DNA of 50,344 nt from Phaeoceros laevis (Eukaryota; Anthocerotophyta; Anthocerotopsida; Notothyladales), in assembly GCA_049999765.1 (NCBI GenBank), contig JBNGIQ010009483.1, positions 268,846 to 319,189 of the forward strand, in the 5' to 3' direction. A program made the translations under genes and the position numbers. Shown here one piece after another: positions 10,501 to 19,800 of this stretch. Numbering within the stretch: the first letter of the stretch is position 1; each line of letters begins with the position of its first letter. The notes beneath the pieces are model-generated. The model did no database searches. It saw nothing but the letters and a program-made list of their open reading frames with translations, and had not been told where the DNA came from.

Positions 10501-11000
10501 CATGTAATGTTGAACTAAGAGCTGGAAGATGTTTTGTAAGAATCTTTCAAAGTTCAAACCTGAAGTCACCTTGCAATATCCCAATGCTACGAATTCAACC
10601 TTCTAACGGTGCTTATAAATTTGGCTCATCTGCAGGAGGTGTGGTGGAGGGCATGTGTAGTGACTCCATTTACCCCCTAAAGTTGTTGCTGATGTAGTTG
10701 ACAGTTCTTTCTTATGTACTGTGGAAAATTCGAGAACGATGATCAATATGATGATCAGGCAGCTTCGAAGTTGAAAGTTCTAACGTAGTCTAGTGTGATT
10801 TTGGCCAAGTATGACATAGAGGAGGATAATTCTAGGCTGAAGAAGTCGTTCCAACAAGTTCAAGTCTACCACAATGCTTTGCTCGTGTATAGGTCCTGCT
10901 CCTGAAAGAGTTCTGTTCAGATCTAGGACTAAACATGGTACCTGAGTTCAGGTGAAAACTTTTGTTCATAGTTAGCGGGTGTCAGCTCGTGGGGATGATC
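10501..11000. other. no gene recognised; 3' flank of the receptor kinase
   Basis: AT-richer DNA without an open frame of note. The end adjoining 11001 should contain the 3' UTR of the minus-strand receptor kinase. Confidence 0.4.
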
Positions 11001-13897
11001 TCAGACAGAATCGTACTGGAGCCAGAGGGCTTGCAGCTCCTTCCAGACTTGCCTCATTGTTGGTCGGTCTCTTGATTTCGTCTTCAAGCACTGGAATGCC
11101 AAATTCACGACACCCACAATGGACTCCCTCCCTACTGCCGAATAGAAGGTTTCCAAGACAGCCGGATCAATCATGTCCTCAAATTCTCCACGCTCCAATA
11201 GGCTCACAGCCATGGAAACGATGCCGGCATCGTCACCTCTCCGGAGGTCTACTGCACTTTGAGCAGAGATGAGCTCCAGGAGCACCACTCCAAAGCTGAA
11301 CACATCGCTCTTGACTGTCAATTGGGAGCGCGTGTAGTACTCTGGGTCGATGTATCCAAAAGTCCCCTGGATCACCTGTGTGGAAACATGGGTGGCCCCC
11401 AGTGGGGCCAGCCTGGCGATCCCGAAATCCGCCACCTTTGCATTCAAGTGCTCGTCCAGCAGGACGTTGGCCGACTTTACATCCCGGTGAATGATGGGAG
11501 GGTCGGCACATTCGTGCAAGTAGGCCAGAGCATCTGCAGTCTGCACAGCAATTTGAAGCCGCTGCCACCAAGTGAGCCCTGGTATACTCCCCTGGGCCAG
11601 CTTCTCTCCCCGAAGGTGCTCTTGGAGCGTTCCATTGGGGACGTACTCCAGCACCAGAAGCGCAATTTTGCTCTCCAGGCAACATCCCAGCAGGCGCACA
11701 AGGTTCCGGTGATGCACCTGCGACAGGATCCTCACTTCGTTCAAATAGTACTGCTTGTCCTTGGGTGATCCTTGGTTGATTGTGCTTCGCTTGATCGCTA
11801 CGGTGGTGCCGTCTTTGAGCTGGCCCTTGTAGACAGTCCCAAATCCACCTGCTCCGATCTGGAATTTTTCTGAGAAGTTGTCTGTAGCTTTGCGCAAGTC
11901 ACTCAGCGGAATCAAATTTGCGCTGTCCTTGCCCTTCAGTACCGCAATCAGGTCCACATCCTGCTGGTTCCCTTTCATTCCCTTGGATTGCACGTCGTCC
12001 TCTGGTCGGTGCCCTTGCTTGTGCACTGCCCAGCAGCGGGCAAGAAGCAACAAGATCCCTACGCCTACGCCTGTGCACACTGCGGCAGAGATGACCAGAA
12101 TGCGCTGTGCTAGCAGGGACAGCTTTGGATGTGATTTACAAGCTTGCAAGGGATGGCCACAAAGGCCAGGATTTCCGGCAAAAAATTCCAGCTTCAGAAG
12201 ACTAGATGGCAAAGGCGGCAGAGGTCCAGACAGATTGTTGTTGGAGAGATTGAGAACCCTCAGGTTCTCGATTTGAGTGAAGTTCGAGGGAACCCTGCCA
12301 GTTAGCTTATTGCCAGACAAATCCACGTTCGTGAGTCTGGGGAAGCAATGCCCTGCGTGAGCGAAGAATGACAAATCTCCCTCCAAATTGCTGTTACTAA
12401 GATCCAAAACCCGCAAACTATAGGTCGAATTATCCACCCAATCTGGGTTGGCCTTGGGGATCTGGCAGGTGCTCATAAGGTTGCTCAGACGAAGCTGCTC
12501 CAGATGTGGGAACGTTTCCAGCACCAATTGCAGACTGCTGTTCACGATCTGGAGCTGAGAATTCCTGCTGAGGTCCAAAATTTTCATACGTTTCCAGTTG
12601 GCACAGGCTTCGGGTGTGACTCCCCCAGTGAGCTGGTTGCCTTGGAGCTGAAGTTCCGCCACCGAGCTTAGCAGCGTTGTGTTGCCAGAACATAAAGAGC
12701 TGACATTCCCGGACAGATGATTGTTCTGTAGGAGTAGGTGAAAGGTCTCCGATTGACCTAACCCTAAGTACGAAGGAATGGAGCCATTCAGCTGGTTGTC
12801 GCTGAAATCCACAAAGTGGAGCTTGAACCTTGTTGCATCCTGGTAATCGGGAATGCCACCAGTCAGAGAATTGCCGGACAAGTTCACTCCAGCAAGAGGC
12901 TTTTGGCCCTCGAGGTGTAGCAGTTCACTAGGTATGCTGCCGGTGAGCCGATTACCAGCCAAATCCACTGTGGCCAAGACGGAGCTGTTGTACCTACCTC
13001 CTGAGACTGCAGGCGGAATCTCCCCGCTGAGGTTGTTGGAAGACAAATTCAACCGCTGCAGCCTAGGCATGTTGAGAATCCAACTCGGAAGCGGTCCCCC
13101 CACGCCAGTCCTGGACATGGCAAAGTACCTGACCGAAACATGGTTCCTTAAAACAACCTCAGAAAGTTGGGAGCCAGTGAAGTTGTTGCCACTGAGATCC
13201 AGGTGCCGGACTTTTGCAGGCCCCTGCAGNNNNNNNNNNNNNNNNNNNNNNNNNNNNNNNNNNNNNNNNNNNNNNNNNNNNNNNNNNNNNNNNNNNNNNN
13301 NNNNNNNNNNNNNNNNNNNNNNNNNNNNNTTTCAGCCAGATCCAGAAGCTGGAGAGCTTTGAGCCCTAGCAGACTAGGTATGCTCCCATTGAGATTGTTG
13401 TGGCCGAATTCTAGTTTGGTGAGATTCGACATACCATCAAGAGGAGGCAGCGGGCCGCTGAAGTAATTTCCCTCGAGACTCAGCTCTGTCAGGCTCCCAA
13501 GCAGGCCAATGTTGGCTGGAATTGTACCATACAGGCCGTTCCAAGACAAATCTAGGTCTACTAGGCTCTCCATGGCCAGAAAACCAACAATGATTGCACT
13601 TGGCAGAGTTCCAACCAAGGAAGCCCGAGCGAGACTCAGGTGTGACACCGCCGAAAGATTGGTGCAGGTGACTCCAGGCCAGCCACAAGGAGTCTCATCG
13701 TTTGCATTCCAAAGTTGCAACCTGTTGCTAACGTTCGCATTCTCGATATACTCCTTGAAGTGGAGGAGGATGTGTCCTTCCGGGGACAGGGCCACGCCAG
13801 GATGCAGAGAAAGAAGCCACCCGTAACAGAGCAGGGCCCAGACGACGCCGCGGCGCCCCATCTTTCCGCCGGTGGCAACCCCAACTCCTTCCCTCAC
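11001..13897 (-). CDS. LRR receptor-like kinase with WAK-like kinase domain (gap inside)
   Basis: A plasma-membrane receptor kinase of about 965 residues if the gap is near 100 bp. From 13897: a short lead, a signal peptide (hydrophobic stretch after MGRRGVVWALL; the Met at 13861 gives a cleaner one), an N-terminal LRR cap ending TPCGWPGVTC, then many plant-type LRRs (LDLSWNGLYGTIP and similar), a transmembrane helix near 12050-12110, and a Ser/Thr kinase. The kinase has the glycine loop GAGGFG, VAIKR lysine, HRDVKSAN catalytic loop, DFG, and GTFGYIDPEYY activation segment, so it should be an active RD kinase. The kinase resembles wall-associated-kinase-like proteins more than typical LRR-RLKs. 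No introns are needed. The 100-N gap at 13230-13329 falls in the LRRs; frames on its two sides join only if its true length is 2 mod 3. The ligand is unknown. Confidence 0.9.
13230..13329. other. assembly gap of 100 N
   Basis: A placeholder gap inside the LRR region of the receptor kinase. A length of exactly 100 would break the reading frame, so the real length differs or an indel is present nearby. Confidence 0.95.
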
Positions 13898-14084
13898 GGA
13901 TCACATTCTTCCCTGAGATGCCACCGCCATAAAGTGGCAGGTGGAAGGAAGCCGGCATGTTGTTCGACACCGGGCGTCTTCAGCAACGAGCTGCCAAATG
14001 TGTAGGACGAGGTCTGTCCGGCTACCGCGTTGTGGGTTAATCACACCGCCGAAGCCTCAATGGCATCGCCCGGCGCTATTTTCG

Positions 14085-14246
14085 TCCATATATGCCTGGT
14101 GGGCCAATACGCATGGTCGGCAGCCGGCCTCTGGATACTCATGGCTACCAGATGTGCTTACAGAAGTCTTTCTCGCTTTGTGGATTCCTCGTTCTTCAAA
14201 TGCTTAGTAGATCTACCAGTTGAGATCTATGGCAAATTCTGAGAAG
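14085..14246. repeat. upstream repeat shared with the ROCO gene (copy A)
   Basis: Decayed match to 22971-23089 in the same orientation. Shared blocks are atatgcctggtggg, a taccagat(g/a)t block, and accagttg followed by atggcaaatt(c/t)tgagaa. It starts about 190 bp upstream of the receptor-kinase start codon. Copy A has an extra internal duplication of about 35 bp (aatacgcatgg / gatactcatgg). Confidence 0.6.
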
Positions 14247-14319
14247 TGATGTATCCATCGCAGGCAGGGGATTGTCGACGTGGGAGCTGGGAGCATGCCT
14301 GCAGCCAATGTTGATTTTT

Positions 14320-15680
14320 ATGTTTTCCTCAGGAAGGAATTCACAATGAATTGGTGATAGCTTATTCTCCTCGTTCCCTCAAGAGAGTAATTTGGATCAA
14401 CCAGACCGGGAAGGTTGCGAAAGCACTTTGAAAGGACATGAGGTCGCAAGGGATAGCACATAATAAGGCGACATATGCTATGATAATGACCGGTTCTGTC
14501 CAGTTGGGAGATTTTCGGCCGCCGTTGCTGTCGTTGAGGACATTGTGGAAAGTGGTCTAAAGCCAAACGTGGTGATGTACAATATTCTTAGATGTTTTTG
14601 CAAGACCCTTCAAATGGACCGTGCAACTGGCCTACTTGCACGCACGGAAGAGACTCGGGTACATCTCACGGTTCAGGCCTATACTACCCTAGATTAGTTG
14701 GTGGATTTGCCAGGGCTGGGAATGTGGCTACGGCGTTGCACACAGTACGGGACATGAGAAAGGCAGGATGCTGACCGAGTGCTGTAACATACAATGTGAT
14801 ACTGTATGCACTCGTTCACGATCGTCAGGTAAGACGGTGGCGTGCAGACCAAATGTCACTAATTCCTGATTCAGTGCTGAGTCTGCCTGAAGGGCTAAGG
14901 TTCAACATCTTTAACATCTGTCATTCACAGGTTTTACAGTGTCATGTCTTTTGCAGGTAACCAAGGCAGCTACTATTATAGATGAGATGGTTCTGGAGAT
15001 GCGCAGGAAAGGATTTACTACAGATATTCATACATACAGCTTTTGTCAATTCCTGTTGCAAGGCAGGAGACATGCAGGTTGGTACGCAGATTAGCCTGAC
15101 AAAGTACATTTCAGCCATCTAAGCATACACATAATCATTTTCGTTGAAGTTCACCACTAACAAGCCCATGCAACTCCTTGCTGTGCAGAGATCAATGGCC
15201 ACTCTCCAAGAGATCGCAGCGAATGGGCGTGCAACCAAACCTTAGGACCTACACAACTCTGATCAACGGCTAGTCTAAGGCATCCTACCCATGGCCAGAG
15301 AAGGCTTTGGCATGCTTTGATAAAATGAAGTCTGCAGATTTGGTGCATGATAAAGCTGTCTACCACTGCCTAATGACATCACTACTCTCACGAGCTGCAA
15401 TTGCAAGGGAAACAATATATGGAGTCGTCCGCATCAGTGATGAGATGGTGGCTGCAGGCATCTGTGGTCCTTCCTACTGCCAGGCATTCGCAGAGATTTC
15501 TGTCCAGAGCGGAGAGAAAGACTGGCGACCTCACGAGGGTCGTGGAAAGGGTCTTTCCTCCTGATTGGAAACCAAGCCAGCGTAGGCAAGCTTCAGGGGA
15601 CGACTCTGACAGCTCTGGAAGCTCGTGGGAAGTAAGTGAATCTGAAGGAGATGAAGTCACAGTCAGATGTTCAACCTGAA
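14320..15680 (+). pseudogene. PPR4: decayed copy of PPR4 (P-class PPR protein)
   Basis: The plus strand reads pieces of a P-class PPR array: KATYAMIMTGSVQLGDF, GLKPNVVMYNILRCF, VGGFARAGNVATALH, then SAVTYNVILYALV, and later DKAVYHCLMTSLLSRAAIA, DEMVAAGI, and in another frame GDLTRVVERVFPPDWKPSQ with an acidic tail. The order and the FPPDW end are diagnostic of PPR4, the chloroplast protein needed for trans-splicing of rps12 intron 1 in angiosperms. Stops and frameshifts are frequent (for example near 14690, 14773, 15246 and 15500), and the N-terminal RRM is absent. What look like retained introns (about 14830-14955) argue for duplication through DNA rather than a retrocopy. Confidence 0.75.
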
Positions 15681-16160
15681 CAGTAGAGAAAAGGAGCAGA
15701 CAAGGTCTGTGCCTCAAGGATGTCAGCATATTTAAGCTGCAAAAAGTATATGCATTAGTAGAATTCCATCCAGTGGATTCGATTTCATTCTTGGCTTGCA
15801 AGTTGCAGGTCTGATCAGAGAATTGAAGATCTCTGATTATCCTTTTGCTGCACCCATGCATCCCAGTCAGCTTGCATTCGATTGAGGGTCCGCACTCAAA
15901 CTTCTTGCTGGCTAGACTAAAGTATGCGGACTTTGTTGGAAGGACGCATACTCCATTACAACAAGGAGGGGTGTACCGAGATCTTAGGGACGACCGCCAT
16001 TTCCTCCCTCAAGAACAGAACACAACTAGCAAGTTGCTTGCCAACCCTAGGAATTTAGAGAATTTACCGCAGTCTAAACACTTTCAAATTTAATGTTGGC
16101 TGATCAAGTCGGGATGCAGCCAGCAGCTCTAAATAAGTCGCCAAGATCCGCCCCATGGAC
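15681..16160. other. no gene recognised; 3' flank of the ROCO-caspase gene
   Basis: Non-coding stretch between the PPR4 relic and the stop of the minus-strand ROCO-caspase gene. It should include that gene's 3' UTR. No repeat or element is evident. Confidence 0.4.
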
Positions 16161-16877
16161 TCAGGCTTCCGACCAGTACAGCTTCTTGCGCAGAGTGCTC
16201 TTAACCTCGCAGCATTGGCCAACTATGACTTTGGTCTCCGTAAGAGGATCCTCCCTGGTACTTAGCACTTCGTTTACTCTCTCATTCACCATAGTCATCA
16301 TACTCAGCACGTCCGTTGTTTCCTTCTTCCCCAGAACGGTTTGCATGAACTGGTTCACAAAAACGGTTCCCGCCAGTGGATCCCGACACGAGGGAAAGCC
16401 TTCTGAAGTGGAAAATACTAGCAAACAATCTGAGAGTTCCGTGACATGGGGCAGTAGTGATCCTGTCATCTGTTGGATATCAGTATCAGCCCCCACGCTG
16501 TCGAAGTGGACATACTGCGTACTCCCACGGCAACCATTGATCACGAAGACCTTAGGTTTGCCCTGCAGATGCTTGCTCCGCCGAAAGGGGTCAACTATAA
16601 CAGGATTCACCATAATCCTCAATTTCTCTTCGTCCAGAATAAACGGTTTGCCATTTTCAGTACCTCCATGTCCATTGATGAAACACACGAAACACTCATC
16701 TTCTTCGAGGACATCTTCAACAACTGAGTTGATTATGCTGCTAAGCTCAGATGCCTTTCGGTCCACCAATACGATCTCATCAAACCCGCAAGCAACAGCA
16801 AGTGTTCTCAGAGTCCCTCGGTCAGCAGCTCCACCAGGCCTTTCCTTCTCCATACTCACAATTAGCGCCAGACCTCT
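16161..16877 (-). other. caspase-like protease domain (C14 fold) of the ROCO gene
   Basis: About 238 residues. The first strand RGLALIVSM is followed by RPGGAADRGTL, matching the caspase R-x-G-(T/G)-x-x-D-x-x-x-L block whose Arg lines the S1 pocket. Then come CFVCFINGHG (catalytic His codon 16668-16670), GKPKVFVINGCRG (catalytic Cys codon 16530-16532), an Asp-rich linker (HFDSVGADTD), and the small-subunit block LVFSTSEGFPSCRD, whose Arg occupies the second S1 position. Metacaspases instead have DSCHSG at the Cys and an acidic S1 pocket. This pattern predicts cleavage after Asp, which is inference. The usual Gln two residues before the catalytic Cys is replaced (NGC instead of QAC). Confidence 0.85.
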
Positions 16878-19800
16878 CTTCCTACCCTGCTTCCGGTTGT
16901 TATTGGGATAGCAACTGTCCTCTACCCCTGGCCATTTATTGCTCGGCTCGGGTCCAGGAGCGACGTCCTGAGTTCCCTCCAGAAGCCATGTCCCTGAGTC
17001 TTGGCCATCAGGTAAAACCAAGCCCCCAACATTGTCCTCAACCTTGTCCCAGCAGTGGTCATAGTCTGGCATGAGTTTCATCTTTTCTGTCAATTCCACA
17101 ACCAAAATGGACTGGTCCCTTCTATATGTGCACAGAATAGGATTCCCACCTTCAGCTCCATACAAGCAGTCTGGCCGGATGATGGCCTCCGCAAGGGTTA
17201 CCCCTTGGCATCCCTCCTGAGATGCGCAGAATGTGCGGATGGTGCCTATGATGTTGGGGCCAAGGAACTCCATTACTTGCTGACGCGACTTGGACGACTT
17301 GACAAGAATATCCACAAAGTCGCCGGAAGAGCCACTGAACTCTATGAGAATCTCCATGCTATTCACCCAGATGCTGAACAGGTTCTTCTCCAACATGTAG
17401 GTATTGCTGTGCTTGTTTGCTACCCATTTCTTTTTGAAGACATAATTATGCAACACTACCTGCACAATGTGACACGCAAAAGGTTGGGCAGGCTTGAATA
17501 CACACATGACAAAGATGTCCACGTGGTACCTAAGTTTAGAAAACATCCACAGATGAAGAGTTGTCACCTGAAGGCGTGGGAAGAAGCCATCTGTAAGAAA
17601 AGTTCGCTGCAAATCGCTACATTGCAGTCTTCGGCCCACAAAGGTAGATGCCTTTGATTTTAACTTGCGCCATGTCACGGGTCGTTTACCATCCGCAGCT
17701 TTGTTGCCCCCGTCCTCAAATATTGCCGGTAGAAAGTAGTCCGTATTGGGATCACCAGGCGTTTGTTCATAGCATAGGTCCAACAAAAGCATGATCTGGA
17801 TGAGCTGGTCCGGTGTCACAATTGTCGGATCAAAGCCTTGTACACTTTCCATCGCCTCCTGCAGCAAGCTAGAAAGGTACACCCTAGTCACAAATCCATT
17901 TTTGGGTCTCAATGGCCTTTGAGAGGAAGGAAAGAGGTCGATAAGCTGACCAAGCACTCCGTGGCAAAACCATTTGGGGTTAGTAACGATCAGGTTGAGC
18001 ATTGCATGATGTATGACCTCCCCTGCATCGTGCAAGTATGCACCTACAATTGTCCCGATCTTGCCTCCAACTGTCGCTAGGAACTTGGGTTCATTATCAA
18101 CTTGCCCCTCTCTGAGCTTTCTCTTTTTCGCAGCACCTCCCCCTCTTTTGACATGGTTGACTGAATGAGTTTCCATGTACTGTCCTTCATGATGTTTGAC
18201 CTCCTTTGCATCGTCCTGTCCTTCAGGATGTAGGACCTGGACCTGCTCTGCATCGTGCAAGTATGCACCCATGGTAGTCCCGATTCTGACTCCCACTCCA
18301 GTTAGGAACTCAGGCCCCCTTGTGACCTTTTGCTTTTTCGTCTTCACCTTTGCCATCTCAACCTCCATGTTAGGAGCAAGGGATACACAAATGTTTTCAA
18401 ACTCGACTCTGGAGATGACGGGACTGTTGGAATTGGTTTGCGACAACTCGTGGACAGCTTTCAAGACCTGAGTGCATAGAGCAGGCTCTTCCGGGAGACC
18501 ATCAAGGGTCCTCCTCAACAACTTCTCCACCTCTTTCACCCATCTTTTGAGCTCAACATCCTGGCTGGCTAGAGCATTCACCATGAAGGGTTGTGGTTGC
18601 ACTTTGACCCGCCCACTGAACTTGGCCGCCAATCCAGCGATAAGATCCTTGGCACCCCGCAGCCATGACTCCACATTGATGCCTAGTTTGACGAGTGTGT
18701 CCTTATGTGTGATGACCACCACCACCGTAGGAGCAGCTACGCAGGGTTTGCAATTGGAAGCTATATAGCGCAGCCAGTATTGTAGCTCTTCCTCCAACTC
18801 AAGGCTCTTCTTGAGCTCGCCTGCTCTTAACTCATCCACTGGGCTTACTATGGGACTGAAAGTGAGCACAAAAACAGTAGCGGCATTGTTCCCGCTTGGG
18901 AACATGATGTCGTGCATGGCATGGAACTCCCTCTGCCCTGCCAAATCCCAAACGGAGATGCGACAGTCGAGCTCATCCTTGAGCAAATGGATCTCAATGC
19001 CTCGCGTCCGTTTGCTCAGCTCCTTATCCTTCAAGTTGTCGTAGTTGTGAAAGGAGCGGTCCAACAACAGGCGTTCCATCCAATCCTTGCTGGAGGAAGT
19101 CATGGCTTGCGGATCTTCTTGTAGAGCTAGGAGTTTCATGGTTTCGAAGAGCTTGGATTTGCCTGCAGGCACGATTACATCACGGCCAACAATAGTGGTC
19201 ACCACTAGATTCATGAACAACAAATCTATGGCAAGATGTGGACCCTGCTTGGAACACTTGGCAACATCCTCGTGAGTACTAACCTGCGTATGCGTTTCCA
19301 CAAAGAACAATTCGGCACGACTTGGGTTTCACTTGTGGCAGAGCCGACAAAGCATGCCTGAACTCTCCATTGCGACGGAGCTCCACCTGTACACCCTCCG
19401 CTTGCCCACTATGGTACAGCGGAGTGCCTAATAGTTCAATCTGTTGGATGGTGGTGTTGATGCGGAGGAGGTGAAAGAGAGCAGCCCGCACCTCCCCTTT
19501 GACTCCCTGGCAACAAGACAGGTCAATAAACAAGAGCGTTCTATTGCGGCCAAGTGCTGGGAGGATGACGGTGGCCCACTCTCCGTGCTCGTACTCTGCC
19601 CCTCCCATTCCGAGGTTCTCCAGTGACCGGTTAGAGATTATCATGTGAGCAAGCTCCTCCGCTGCAGGCATCTTCTTCACCTCATTCATTAGCAGTGTCT
19701 TAAGAGCAGTGCTGCTGTTGGTGGCAAGGGAGCGGACGAGGACCCCCAGAGCCACCTTACCCAGCATTGGATTGACGGAGATGTCTAATTCCTGGAGGGT

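Noticed and set aside
16161-16877. Metacaspase assignment for the protease domain
   Set aside because: Metacaspase signatures (DSCHSG around the Cys, acidic S1 residues) are absent; the GCRG and FPSCRD blocks fit caspases better.
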